DNA of 64,000 nt, taken from positions 149,155 through 213,154 of the forward strand of contig DF820473.1 of assembly GCA_000739535.1 (NCBI GenBank). The letters run 5' to 3'. The position numbers were made by a program, and so were the translations under genes. Under the pieces are notes generated by a model. That model worked only from the letters and a program-made list of their open reading frames with translations. It had not been told where the DNA came from and made no database searches. This document shows positions 42,600 to 51,811 of the stretch, in pieces (the stretch's first letter is position 1; each line of letters starts with the position of its first letter). This stretch comes from Candidatus Vecturithrix granuli. Lineage in GTDB: Bacteria; Moduliflexota; Moduliflexia; Moduliflexales; Moduliflexaceae.

Positions 42600-42985
42600 C
42601 TGGAGTGTATTTCGGAGTTGTTATGAGTTTGCGGCTCGTCCGATGCAATGGTAATCAGGCTTGTAATCGCCGCTTCAGCTCACGATGAAAATGACCGGTT
42701 TGTACCTGCGGACAGCCTTCTCCGCAGAGGGGTTCGACGAACAGGGCTGTTCGTCGGTACAACTATTTTCACAGGAGTTGTCATGAGCGGAACGCTCACC
42801 CGACATGATGAAACTGGACGGAGCGATTCTTGCTTATATATCAATTCCTGTAGTTTCACATGAGGTATCATGAGCCTCTGGCTCACCCGTCATCATGAAA
42901 ATGAGATGTACCGCGAAACTCCAGTTTCGCGGCCGTATCACCGGTGCGCGAAACTGGAGTTTCGCGCTACATTTTCAGAGGAGAA
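42600..42985. repeat. Array of degenerate hairpin repeats
   Basis: The gap upstream of the cupin gene holds several hairpin units of the form ATGAG(C)...GCTCACCCG...CATGATGAAA at about 42622, 42675, 42782 and 42868. In addition there is a CTGCGGA/TCCGCAG hairpin, a GACGAACAG/CTGTTCGTC hairpin, and a long palindrome at 42905-42972 built of GCGAAACT.CCAGTTTCGC arms. There is no gene. Confidence 0.7.
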
Positions 42986-42990
42986 TTAAT

Positions 42991-43362
42991 ATGGCAGACG
43001 CACAAGCAAAAGTTATCCACTATACAGACGTTCTGGCGCAGACATTCGGAGATTCCGCCCCGGGAACTTCGATTCGCTGGTTGATTGATGACGATCATGA
43101 CGGCGCGCCGGTGTATGCGTTACGCATGATTGAAATTGAACCGGGTGGGAATTCCCCGCAGCATTCCCATCCTTACGAACACGAAAACTTTGTAATTGAA
43201 GGCAAAGGCCGCCTGATGATCGAAGGCAAATGGCATGATCTGAAAGCAGGCGACGTGGCGTTTGTTCCGGCCGGCGTGCTGCACCAATATGTGAACGCCG
43301 GCGATTCCACCTTCAAATTCTTGTGTGGCATCCCGGTCAAAAAATTGCGGGAACAGCAGTGA
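42991..43362 (+). CDS. Cupin domain protein
   Basis: A 123-aa single-domain cupin with SIRWLIDDDHDGAPVYALRM, then the metal motif HSHPYEHENFVIEGKGRLMI and the second motif GDVAFVPAGVLHQY. It could be a small metal-dependent enzyme or a ligand-binding protein; substrates of such proteins cannot be read from sequence. The ATG at 42991 follows AGAGGAGAATTAAT. It is followed after 82 bases by a DODA-type dioxygenase gene. Confidence 0.85.
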   Translation: MADAQAKVIHYTDVLAQTFGDSAPGTSIRWLIDDDHDGAPVYALRMIEIEPGGNSPQHSHPYEHENFVIEGKGRLMIEGKWHDLKAGDVAFVPAGVLHQYVNAGDSTFKFLCGIPVKKLREQQ

Positions 43363-43444
43363 AGTTGTTAGGCGGAAAAACTAACGTGTCACCGCAAGCC
43401 AAGATAATCGGAGAGATTGAATCGTAGTGGAGGTTTGGTCAGTG

Positions 43445-44254
43445 ATGAAACAAAATAGCTCTGAAAATAAAGCCCAAATTGTCTATTTTTCCCATGGCGG
43501 CGGTCCCTTGCCAATTCTTGGAGATGCAAGCCATAAAGCGATGGTAGATTTTATGCTACAGCTTCCATCCCAACTGGGAAAGCCTGATGCTATCCTTGTT
43601 GTTAGCGCTCATTGGGAAGAAAGTGCGGCAACACTGTTAGGCGCAGATACCCCTCCCTTGTTCTATGATTATTATGGTTTCCCCAATAAAGCCTATGAGA
43701 TCACCTACCCAGCGCCTGGCAACCCCGATCTTGCGGAGAGGATTGCTGAATTGCTGCATAAAAGCAACATACCGGCCCACATTGATCCTCAGCGGGGATT
43801 TGACCATGGCCTTTTCATCCCGCTGAAACTGATGTACCCTCAAGCCGATATCCCCTCGCTTCAACTTTCGCTATTGCGCGGTCTCAACCCGATCGCGCAT
43901 ATTGCCCTTGGCAAAGCGTTACGCGAATTGCTGCATGAGAATATCCTGGTGGTCGGATCTGGATTTTCGTTCCATAATATGAGAGCATTTTCCTGGCAGG
44001 GAATCAACATGCCTGATCCAGCCAATGATGCCTTCCAAAATTGGCTGATCGAGGTATGCGCCGGTCCAATGCCCCAATCCGGGCGTGAACAATACCTGAT
44101 CGAGTGGGAGAAAGCACCTTCTGCACGCTACTGTCACCCCCGCGAAGAGCATTTGTTGCCACTCCACGTGTGTCTCGGGATGGCAGACAGGCCAGCGAAA
44201 GTGATATTTGATGACTACATCCTGGGCAAGCGTGGGGTCGCATTTTTGTGGTGA
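43445..44254 (+). CDS. DODA-type extradiol ring-opening dioxygenase
   Basis: A 269-aa protein of the class III extradiol dioxygenase group that includes 4,5-DOPA dioxygenase/YgiD. The metal-site histidines are visible in YFSHGGGPLP, VVSAHWEE, GFDHGLFIPLKLMYP and REEHLLPLH. It should open catechol-like rings with oxygen, which is notable if the cell is an anaerobe. An ATG at 43445 is preceded by GGAGG at eleven bases; a GTG at 43427 is less likely. Confidence 0.88.
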   Translation: MKQNSSENKAQIVYFSHGGGPLPILGDASHKAMVDFMLQLPSQLGKPDAILVVSAHWEESAATLLGADTPPLFYDYYGFPNKAYEITYPAPGNPDLAERIAELLHKSNIPAHIDPQRGFDHGLFIPLKLMYPQADIPSLQLSLLRGLNPIAHIALGKALRELLHENILVVGSGFSFHNMRAFSWQGINMPDPANDAFQNWLIEVCAGPMPQSGREQYLIEWEKAPSARYCHPREEHLLPLHVCLGMADRPAKVIFDDYILGKRGVAFLW

Positions 44255-44361
44255 CAAACATAAATAGCAAACATTTCTCGCGGGCTGCAATATAGCTGCA
44301 ATTCGCCTAATAACTCACTACAGCGGATAACCCTGACAGGCTGCCGCTGAGCTTATCCGTT

Positions 44362-45510
44362 TTACAGTTTCGTAAAATAGTCCTGAAGCATAAGTAAGGC
44401 TGCGCCCCGGGCAAAGCCAATTTGATCCAGGGGATAATAGGCAATAGTATAATCGTTTCCGGCCATAGCATGCCGCTGAACTTCTTGTCGAAGCGCAGAC
44501 AGCAGGGCGTCGCCATCGGGGCCAAAGTCAGCGGCAATTAGAATGTGCGGGATGTCCAGAATCAAGAGTAGCGCGGTAACTGCGACGCCTAAATAACGAG
44601 CAGCTTGTTGCACAAGGGCCGACGCTTGCGGTTGTCCCTGTTTCGCCAGTGAGAAAAGAGTGATCAAACCCTCATGAATCTCGGCGTCGCCGGGTGATGA
44701 AGCGAGGGGGACTGAGCTTTGCAAGATTTGTTGTGCATGTTGCTGATACAGCATATCCTGATTGATCAGAGTTTCCAGACATCCGCGTTTCCCACAGCGA
44801 CAGAGAGAACCGGTTCCGAGAATCGACAGGTGTCCGATTTCTCCGGCCAATCCATGGGCACCTCGCAGTAATTTTCCCTGGCAAAAGATCCCTGTTCCGA
44901 TTGTATCCTGAATCAGAACCAGCAGAAAATCGTCCAGGGAAAATGCTTTGCCGGCCCATTTTTGATACAAGGTATAACAGCGGACGTTGCTCTCAATCTG
45001 TACTTGCGTATGTAACGCCGTTCCTAAAGCTTTGCGAAGGTGGGGAAGCATGGTGTGCTGATCATCCTGAACCAATCCGGGGGGAAGGCTGATACCAATG
45101 CCTTGCAGCATATCCTCGTCTGTTAAGTATTGGTGTGCAAAATCTAAACAGGTTGTGATGACAAAATTTTGTAACTGAGAAAGCGTCGGATGTTTGATCG
45201 TGGGACGATTCGCCTGGTGCAGGATCGTGTTTTTCAAGTTGGTTAAAAGAATGGTCGTCGTTGAAGAGGAGAGATCAAGCCCGATCGCCAGCGGATGTCG
45301 GTCTGAGAGATCGTAGAGCAGCGGATTTTTCCCGGTCACTTCCGGCTGCAATTCTGAGCCAATACAGGTTAAAATTCCGGCGTTTTCAAGGTTCGTGACC
45401 TGTTTTACGGCGGTCGCCCAACTGACGCCTTCGCGTTCGGCCAATTCTTTCTTGGACAACGCGCCGTATTGAGAAAATAGGGTGATAGTTCGTTTTTCCC
45501 GTTCCGTCAT
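44362..45510 (-). CDS. ROK family transcriptional regulator/sugar kinase
   Basis: A 382-aa ROK protein with an N-terminal winged helix (TLFSQYGALSKKELAEREGV) and a C-terminal kinase-like domain: GIGLDLSSS, GHLSILGTGSLCRCGKRGCLET (ROK zinc motif), preceded by GAHGLAGEIGH. With the HTH it is more likely a sugar-responsive repressor of the NagC/XylR type than an enzyme. It begins 13 bases after the URO-D stop, so both form one transcript. I start at the ATG at 45510; an earlier start at 45588 would overlap the URO-D gene. Confidence 0.87.
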   Translation of the reverse strand: MTEREKRTITLFSQYGALSKKELAEREGVSWATAVKQVTNLENAGILTCIGSELQPEVTGKNPLLYDLSDRHPLAIGLDLSSSTTTILLTNLKNTILHQANRPTIKHPTLSQLQNFVITTCLDFAHQYLTDEDMLQGIGISLPPGLVQDDQHTMLPHLRKALGTALHTQVQIESNVRCYTLYQKWAGKAFSLDDFLLVLIQDTIGTGIFCQGKLLRGAHGLAGEIGHLSILGTGSLCRCGKRGCLETLINQDMLYQQHAQQILQSSVPLASSPGDAEIHEGLITLFSLAKQGQPQASALVQQAARYLGVAVTALLLILDIPHILIAADFGPDGDALLSALRQEVQRHAMAGNDYTIAYYPLDQIGFARGAALLMLQDYFTKL

Positions 45511-45523
45511 ATCAGGCCGGCTC

Positions 45524-46600
45524 TTAAAATTGAGGCGTTTTTCCCCGATATCTCGCCACAGCCCGGTACATTGCCAGGACGTTTTCAAGCGGAGTATCGG
45601 GCTGAAGATTATGGCATGGACTGAGAATAAAGCCTCCGCCTGCGCCGACGACTTCCATCAGCCGCAGAATTTCCCGTTCAATTTCGGTAGGCGTTGCCGC
45701 TTGCAGCCAGCCCTGCACATCCACTGCGCCATGCAGCGTAATTTGTGAGCCAAACTGCTCCTTGAGTTGATACGGATTCATCCCGGCCGCTTGCGGTTGA
45801 ATAGTTTGCAAGGCATCCATGCCGATCTGGATAAAGCGGGGAATCAATTTGGCGCTCGAGCCGCAGCAATGATGCGAGATTTTTGCGCCGTAACTATGCA
45901 CCATCTCGAAAAATTCCTGTTTTTTCGGGGCAAATAAGCGATCGAAAGTGCGCGGTGAAATCAGCAGATCGCGCTGAGTGCCGAAATCATCGCCGCACAG
46001 TACGAGATCAATTCGGCCTTTGGCGGCTTGCAGGCTTCGTTCCGTCACTTCCATGTAAAATTGATGCCGTTTCTCCACGATATATAAATAGACCGGATCG
46101 CGCTGAGCAATATCAATCAGGGTTTGTTCCACGCCGCGCCCGAAGGCCACGCCATTGATGAAATCCTGTACGCTGAAGCTGCCGGTCGCCAGGCAATACT
46201 CAGGATATTGATCGCACAACGCTGGAATTGAGCTGTAGTCGTACCAATCAGGATTAGGCCAGGGAAACGCTTCGGCTTCTTCCAGCGTGGTCCATTTGGC
46301 ATAGGGGAAATTGATCGGTTCAGCGTAATCGCCGTATTCGTTAGGCATCGGCTTCTTGCGAATGCCCCAGATATTCATGGTGGAGCCATCATCAAACTGC
46401 GGCAGCGCGGGACCGATGTAGGGCGGATTGATGTAGCGAATATCGGTTCCCAATCGCTCTCGCACATCATCTTCATGCGTCACGCCAAAGTGCGTGAGCA
46501 GCGCCTGGTGAATTTCTGGCGTGAAAAAATAATCGCACGGCGCAAAATCTGGCTGTATGTGCGCTAATGCGGCTTGTACTCGTTCTTTTGAAGTCATCAT
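45524..46600 (-). CDS. Uroporphyrinogen decarboxylase (URO-D) domain protein
   Basis: A 358-aa URO-D superfamily protein. Its form (long loop NIWGIRKKPMPNEYGDYAEP, GDDFGTQRDLLISPRTFDRL, ISHHCCGSSAKLIPRFIQIG, LHGAVDVQGWL) is that of the MtaA/CmuA-like methyltransferase-type members rather than the haem enzyme. Many such proteins sit in sugar operons with unknown roles. AGGAAATACT precedes the ATG. The ROK regulator follows, suggesting that this pair belongs to a sugar-responsive unit. Confidence 0.85.
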   Translation of the reverse strand: MMTSKERVQAALAHIQPDFAPCDYFFTPEIHQALLTHFGVTHEDDVRERLGTDIRYINPPYIGPALPQFDDGSTMNIWGIRKKPMPNEYGDYAEPINFPYAKWTTLEEAEAFPWPNPDWYDYSSIPALCDQYPEYCLATGSFSVQDFINGVAFGRGVEQTLIDIAQRDPVYLYIVEKRHQFYMEVTERSLQAAKGRIDLVLCGDDFGTQRDLLISPRTFDRLFAPKKQEFFEMVHSYGAKISHHCCGSSAKLIPRFIQIGMDALQTIQPQAAGMNPYQLKEQFGSQITLHGAVDVQGWLQAATPTEIEREILRLMEVVGAGGGFILSPCHNLQPDTPLENVLAMYRAVARYRGKTPQF

Positions 46601-46679
46601 AGTATTTCCTCATTATGATGTGTTGAAAGTATATTTAGTTTTTAAGTTATATGCGCAGCGCTGGAAGAAATATAAACTT

Positions 46680-46893
46680 TAACTACTTCCGCTCATTTTT
46701 TCGCCATAGGCGATTCAGTATTGTAGCAGCAAATTTTCTCTGCCTGTTCCTCTTTTTTCGCCGTAGGCGATCCATGTCTGTTATGCGAGCAGATGACGCG
46801 GCGGGTTATTTTGTGGATCGCCTACGGCGAAGTCACTACAGGTGGGCATCTTGCTTGCTACAATACTGAATCGCCTACGGCGAAAAAATCCGG
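46680..46893. repeat. Nested inverted repeat with TTTTTTCGCCGTAGGCGAT arms
   Basis: An outer pair reading TTTTTTCGCCATAGGCGATT, then CAGTATTGTAGCA, is mirrored by TGCTACAATACTGAATCGCC at the right, and an inner pair GTAGGCGATCCA/TGGATCGCCTAC lies within. It carries no gene. The double layer suggests insertion of one copy into another. It fills most of the 343-base gap between the URO-D start and topB end. Confidence 0.78.
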
Positions 46894-46943
46894 TAAATAG
46901 TTACGAATTTTATTTAGAACCTGTCAAGAAAAAACAATCTTGA

Positions 46944-49022
46944 CTAGGATTCAGGTTTACCCTCATCTAAAGCGGCTTTCAGAAGTTCTCCCAAATTGGT
47001 TGCTGAACTCGAATGATCGCTGTATTGTCGGATGAGGCGTTTATTCATCTGACCCTCCTTTTTGGAGCGTTTGAACTGAAAGGCGTCATCCCCTTTTTCA
47101 AATTCTTCATAGCCGCAGCGTTTATCAGAACAGACCAGTTTGCTGCCTTTTTTGGCCTTGACCGCGAGCATAGGTTTTCCGCACATCGGGCATTTGGTCT
47201 GACTGGTATTGGCCGGAGAATAGGTGGCCGTACTTTCGCGGATACTTTGCACGAGTTTGATGGTGTTTTGACGAATATCCGCCATAAACCGGTCCCGACG
47301 CTCCTCTCCTTTGGCAATATTGGTCAGGCGTAACTCCCATTGGGCGGTTAATTCAGGAGTTGTTAATTCCGGCGGCGCTAATTCAATCAATTCAAAGGCT
47401 TTGGGCGTCGGCGTCAGAGATTTCCCGTTGCGATCGATGTAATGATTACTGATCAATTTCTCAATAATTTCGGCGCGAGTGGCCGGGGTGCCAAGTCCAC
47501 CGGCTTTAATGGATTCACGCAACTCCTCATCTTCAATAAATTTCCCCGGACTTTCCATGGCGGTCAGTAATGTGGCTTCCGTATATCTGGGCGGCGGCGT
47601 GGTTTGCGCCTGTCTGATCTGGCAGCGCCGCACCGGGAATTGTTCTCCCTGGCGATACTGCTGCAATGGCTGATCTAACAAACGTTCTTCATCATGAGGG
47701 CTTTCATCAATTGCACCTGAGGCGATGGCTTTCCAGGCCCGGTCTTTTTCCTGTTTTCCCTGAGCGTAAAATCGTTCGCCGTTGATATTGACGACAAGCG
47801 TGGTGCGGTCATAGAGATAGGGCGGAGAGAGCACGACCAGGAAGCGTTTGATCACAAGGTCATACACTTTGCGTTCATCCTCCGCCAGGGCTGAGAGCTT
47901 CGGAATTTCTTCAGTGGGGATGATGGCGTGATGATCTGAAACTTTACTGTCATTCACTAACCGTTTTCCAGGGTTCAGGGGGTGAGCTAAGAGCATTTCA
48001 GCCCAGCGGGCGTAAGGTCCTGTCGCAATGCTTTTGAGGCGTCGGGGCAGGGTGTTCACCATGTCAGTCGTGATATAACGCGAATCGGTACGCGGGTACG
48101 TGACCAGTTTCTCGTGTTCGTATAAATTTTGAAGCACAGACAGTGTTTTTTTGGCCGAAAATCCGAAAAAGCGATTGGCGTCCCGTTGGAGTTCCGTTAA
48201 ATCGTAAGCTAGCGGCGGCGGTTCTACCACCGGTTTGACGTTCAATTCTTCAATCATGCCGGTTTGCCCGGTGATCTGTTCTGCCAGTTCTTGCGCTTTA
48301 GGATGGTCAAAAATACGGCTATTGCCATGCGCATTGCGCCACAGTCCCGTATAATCGCCGAAATCTGCTTCGACGGTCCAATAATCCACTGGCGTAAATT
48401 GCTTGATTTCCTGTTCCCGCTTGACCATGATTGCCAGGGTTGGAGTCTGGACGCGGCCGGCATTTAAGGAAATATCATATTTGCATGTGAGCGCGCGTGT
48501 GACGTTCAGGCCGACCAGCCAGTCGGCTTCTGCCCGGCACTGAGCGGAAGCATACAGGGTTTCATACATTACGCCGGGTTTCAGATTCGCAAATCCGGCA
48601 CGAATGGCTTCATCGGTCTGCGATGAAATCCACAGCCGTTTTACGGATTTTTTCCAACCGACCAATTTCATAATCCAGCGCGCCACTAATTCACCTTCGC
48701 GCCCGGCATCGGTTGCAATAATCAACTCGCCAATATCCTCGCGCTGCATCAATTGGCTGACCACACGAAATTGGTGCGATGTACTGCGGATCACTTGCAA
48801 TTTCATGGTTTGTGGCAGCATGGGCAGGTCCTCCATGCGCCATTGTTTCAGTTTTTGATCGTAAATATGCGGGTCGGCGAGCGTTACCAGGTGCCCTAAG
48901 GCCCAGGTGACGACATAATGCGCGCCTTCGCAAAAATTCTTCTGGGTGTTCGTGCATCCTAAAACGCGTGCCAAATCTTTCCCGACGCTTGGTTTTTCTG
49001 CTAACACAAGAGCTTTCATCAT
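46944..49022 (-). CDS. topB: DNA topoisomerase III (type IA)
   Basis: A 692-aa type IA topoisomerase. The Toprim domain shows VLAEKPSVGKDLARVLG and IIATDAGREGELVARWI; the catalytic tyrosine is Y309 in KLVTYPRTDSRYI; a C-terminal four-cysteine zinc motif is CPMCGKPML...CSDKRCGYEEF. Length and order fit TopB, which decatenates DNA together with a RecQ-type helicase. TopB-like enzymes may be chromosomal or carried on integrative elements; no conjugation genes lie nearby. The ATG at 49022 (or 49019) has no strong ribosome site. Confidence 0.92.
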   Translation of the reverse strand: MMKALVLAEKPSVGKDLARVLGCTNTQKNFCEGAHYVVTWALGHLVTLADPHIYDQKLKQWRMEDLPMLPQTMKLQVIRSTSHQFRVVSQLMQREDIGELIIATDAGREGELVARWIMKLVGWKKSVKRLWISSQTDEAIRAGFANLKPGVMYETLYASAQCRAEADWLVGLNVTRALTCKYDISLNAGRVQTPTLAIMVKREQEIKQFTPVDYWTVEADFGDYTGLWRNAHGNSRIFDHPKAQELAEQITGQTGMIEELNVKPVVEPPPLAYDLTELQRDANRFFGFSAKKTLSVLQNLYEHEKLVTYPRTDSRYITTDMVNTLPRRLKSIATGPYARWAEMLLAHPLNPGKRLVNDSKVSDHHAIIPTEEIPKLSALAEDERKVYDLVIKRFLVVLSPPYLYDRTTLVVNINGERFYAQGKQEKDRAWKAIASGAIDESPHDEERLLDQPLQQYRQGEQFPVRRCQIRQAQTTPPPRYTEATLLTAMESPGKFIEDEELRESIKAGGLGTPATRAEIIEKLISNHYIDRNGKSLTPTPKAFELIELAPPELTTPELTAQWELRLTNIAKGEERRDRFMADIRQNTIKLVQSIRESTATYSPANTSQTKCPMCGKPMLAVKAKKGSKLVCSDKRCGYEEFEKGDDAFQFKRSKKEGQMNKRLIRQYSDHSSSATNLGELLKAALDEGKPES

Positions 49023-49055
49023 AACGTAAATAAACGACCATAAATTTTCAGGGCG

Positions 49056-49089
49056 AAAAACCAGGTTTCTTCGAAGAAACCTGGTTTTT
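49056..49089. terminator. Perfect 34-bp palindrome, bidirectional terminator
   Basis: AAAAACCAGGTTTCTTC is followed directly by its exact complement GAAGAAACCTGGTTTTT. Read from the chemoreceptor gene it is a hairpin ending in five T; the same is true on the other strand. It lies 100 bases after the chemoreceptor stop and before topB, and belongs to a family with 10655 and 56011. Confidence 0.8.
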
Positions 49090-49190
49090 AAATTCCCGAA
49101 AACTTTTAAGTCAGTACCTATTATTGAGAAAAGCGAGCTGTCATCAGTTCGAACGATGGCATCTCGCTCGGTTATGCAAGAACGATGTGT

Positions 49191-51458
49191 TCACACTTCC
49201 TCTTCTGTCTCAAGTATTACGACATCTGTTTCTACCGGGGCAATTTCCTGAGTCGGCAATACGGGGAGTTCCTGAGTTACGTGTGCAGTGGTTCCTAATT
49301 TAAAACGGTCAACCGCTTGCAATAAAATTTGAGCCTGAGTTGTCAGATCTGCTGAGGTGAGATCGATATGTTCAGAACTCTCCATATTTTTCTCAGTCAA
49401 CATTTTCACCTGTTCAACCGCCTTCAGAATTTGCTGTACCCCTTTTAGCTGCTCGGTAGTCGCCTGCTGAGTCTGGTAGGCCATTTGTGAGATATGTTCA
49501 ATCGCCTGGTTAATTTGAATGGTACTGGATTTCTGTTCGCTGGTGGCGTTGGTAATTTCCGTGGTCATGGAGTTAACCCGCGCCATCACGTTTTTCATCT
49601 GCTGGCTGGTGGTTTTCTGCATTTGCTGAATGGCATCCGCAATTTCAGAAACCACGGTTGAGGAACGTTGCGCACTGGCAAAAATATTTTCTAAGCCTTT
49701 CCGGGCTTCCTGGGTTCGTTTTACACCCTGGCCGATGACTGTGGTACTATCATGGATTTTTTTCACCACGCGCTTGGTTTCATCTTCGACCACCTTCACA
49801 ATGGCGGCGATATTTTTCGTTGAGGCATTGACTCGATTGGCTAAATTTTTCATTTCATCCGCAATCACGGCAAAGCCTCTACCTCCTGAACCAGCCTGCG
49901 CCGCAATAATAGAGGCGTTTAATGCCAGCATGGCTGACTGATCCGTAATTTCATCAATCACATCAAGGATGCTGCCAATATCTTGCGTTTGCTGTTCAAA
50001 GTGCGTGATTGTCTCAAACGCGTCCAAATTCGTCTGCTGAATGCTCTCCATGCTTGTCATCACTTCTTCCACCGCTTGCTGGCCTTCAAGCGCATCCTCA
50101 GTCGTCTTTTGCGATAATTGGCGCGAAACCTCAGTTTTTTGAGTCACTTCTTTGAGCAAATTGGTGGAGTTATCCACTTCGATAATGGCTTGTTGGGTTT
50201 GCTGGGCCAGTACGTGTGTATTGTCGGCAATATTCGTAATTGAAGTGGTCATGACGGCTATTGAGGCCGAGGTTTCTTCGACCGAGGCTGAGAGAATATC
50301 CATATTATGAGCCACCTCTTCCACACTCACTCCCATTTCTGTTATAGTGGAGATCATTTCTTCCACAGAATTTTGCGTATTTTTCGCAATTTGCGTGTCT
50401 TGAACAGCCATATCTGCCAGCGTCGCCCCGGTCATAAAAATTTGTTCGGAACTGGTTCGAATTTGTTTGATGAGATCCTGTAATCCTGATGTCATCGAAC
50501 GCATAGCTCTGCCAAATGCGTCAATATCCGAACGCAACGGAGGAGATGTGCGTAAATCACCTTCGGCGATTTTGAAAGCAATTTGCGATACAGATTGTAA
50601 ATAGTCTAACATCTCTTGCAGGGCAATCCCGAGCACATCGCGCTTTGAGCGTTTCCGAATATCATGGGTTAAGACGCCTTTCGCCACTCGTTCGGCAATA
50701 TCCGACACTTCGCGCAGATAATTTGAGATTTGAATAAACACCTTTGCCAGCGAGGCAATTTCGTCCCTCCGGTTGATGGCTCTGATGTGATGAATCATGT
50801 GTCCCTCGGCGAGTCGTTCACCGATTTGAACCAGTTCGCGAATAGGTTTCGTAACCGTAAAATTGAGCAATAAAGAAATAATTGCGCAGGAAATCAGCAA
50901 AAACACTCCTAATAACTCTATCGAACGATAAGCCACATTCTGGAGCTCTTGTTGAACCACTTTGCCGGAAAATCCCACATCAACCACGCCGAGATAGGTA
51001 TTTTCCTTACTAAAAATCGGAATAAAGGTATGGTACACCTGTTCTTGCTCATATAGGATAGTGATCGGGCGATAATCGCCAAGACTTTCAAGCAGCGTCG
51101 GATTACTCAGCTTTGTATTGCGTAATTCTTTCAGGTTGTGCGCCAGAATTTCTCCAGAGAGCGAAATTAACGCGATATGGGAAAGCTCTTTATCTTTATT
51201 GAGATCGTAAATTTGTTGGCATTGGGATGTTAAACTCGCCCAAAGATGCTGAATATTTTCCGGGGTGTAAACGGTGTACGCGCCTATTTTGAGGATATTA
51301 CTTAAAATTCCCTGCGCGAGTGCATCCGAACGGAGTTGAACCGTCTTCACATAATGCTGTTTGAGGTCGTGAATATAGAGCAGGGTCGTTGTTCCTAACA
51401 CAATAAACACCGTCAATCCAACCGAAAGTAATACTTTGAACCGTATCCCTATCCTCAT
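49191..51458 (-). CDS. Methyl-accepting chemotaxis protein
   Basis: A 755-aa chemoreceptor. A membrane segment at 9-30 and a second near 180-203 frame a periplasmic sensor domain of about 145 residues (ligand unknown). A HAMP domain follows (ITKPIRELVQIGERLAEG-like at 203-255), with a second HAMP-like stretch, and then the signalling domain with the conserved tip LALNASIIAAQAGSGGRGFAVIADEM. It should signal through CheW/CheA, none of which is in this window. It is the only visible evidence of motility here. Confidence 0.93.
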   Translation of the reverse strand: MRIGIRFKVLLSVGLTVFIVLGTTTLLYIHDLKQHYVKTVQLRSDALAQGILSNILKIGAYTVYTPENIQHLWASLTSQCQQIYDLNKDKELSHIALISLSGEILAHNLKELRNTKLSNPTLLESLGDYRPITILYEQEQVYHTFIPIFSKENTYLGVVDVGFSGKVVQQELQNVAYRSIELLGVFLLISCAIISLLLNFTVTKPIRELVQIGERLAEGHMIHHIRAINRRDEIASLAKVFIQISNYLREVSDIAERVAKGVLTHDIRKRSKRDVLGIALQEMLDYLQSVSQIAFKIAEGDLRTSPPLRSDIDAFGRAMRSMTSGLQDLIKQIRTSSEQIFMTGATLADMAVQDTQIAKNTQNSVEEMISTITEMGVSVEEVAHNMDILSASVEETSASIAVMTTSITNIADNTHVLAQQTQQAIIEVDNSTNLLKEVTQKTEVSRQLSQKTTEDALEGQQAVEEVMTSMESIQQTNLDAFETITHFEQQTQDIGSILDVIDEITDQSAMLALNASIIAAQAGSGGRGFAVIADEMKNLANRVNASTKNIAAIVKVVEDETKRVVKKIHDSTTVIGQGVKRTQEARKGLENIFASAQRSSTVVSEIADAIQQMQKTTSQQMKNVMARVNSMTTEITNATSEQKSSTIQINQAIEHISQMAYQTQQATTEQLKGVQQILKAVEQVKMLTEKNMESSEHIDLTSADLTTQAQILLQAVDRFKLGTTAHVTQELPVLPTQEIAPVETDVVILETEEEV

Positions 51459-51543
51459 GAATATCTCCTCTATATTTCGAGTTGATTCTAATGAGCAAAA
51501 ATCTCAATCTCTTTCACTTCTGGTCCTTCCCGCATACCTGGGG

Positions 51544-51610
51544 AACCACAAGGATTTCTCATAAGAAGAGGATAAGAAATCCCTTTCTTATGAAAAATCC
51601 TTGTGGTTTT
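51544..51610. terminator. Long hairpin downstream of the AsmA gene
   Basis: AACCACAAGGATTT.TCATAAGAA is mirrored by TTCTTATGA.AAATCCTTGTGGTT with about 20 bases of loop, giving a stem of over 20 pairs. It lies 200 bases after the AsmA stop and 86 bases before the chemoreceptor start, so it probably ends the AsmA transcript. A relic of a similar sequence is at about 6870-6905. Confidence 0.65.
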
Positions 51611-51811
51611 CCGTAGATTTTACGGAAGAGTCTCTACTTTTTATGAGTCTTTGAAACACATCATGTTTAGTTAAGTATGAAAAAAATTGATGAAGTCAAG
51701 AAAATAGATAAAAGAACAAATTTTAACTCATGAGCATTTGGGCATTTGATTATCGAGTTGTTGCAAGAATAGGCACGAATTCCCTGAACCATTAAGACAA
51801 ACCTGTCGGGG

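Noticed and set aside
42600..42985. Possible CRISPR-like array because of spaced repeats
   Set aside because: Units differ in length and are hairpins with variable loops; spacers are not of constant size and there are no cas genes.
46944..49022. topB considered as evidence for an integrative conjugative element
   Set aside because: No relaxase, coupling protein, integrase or conjugation gene lies on either side.
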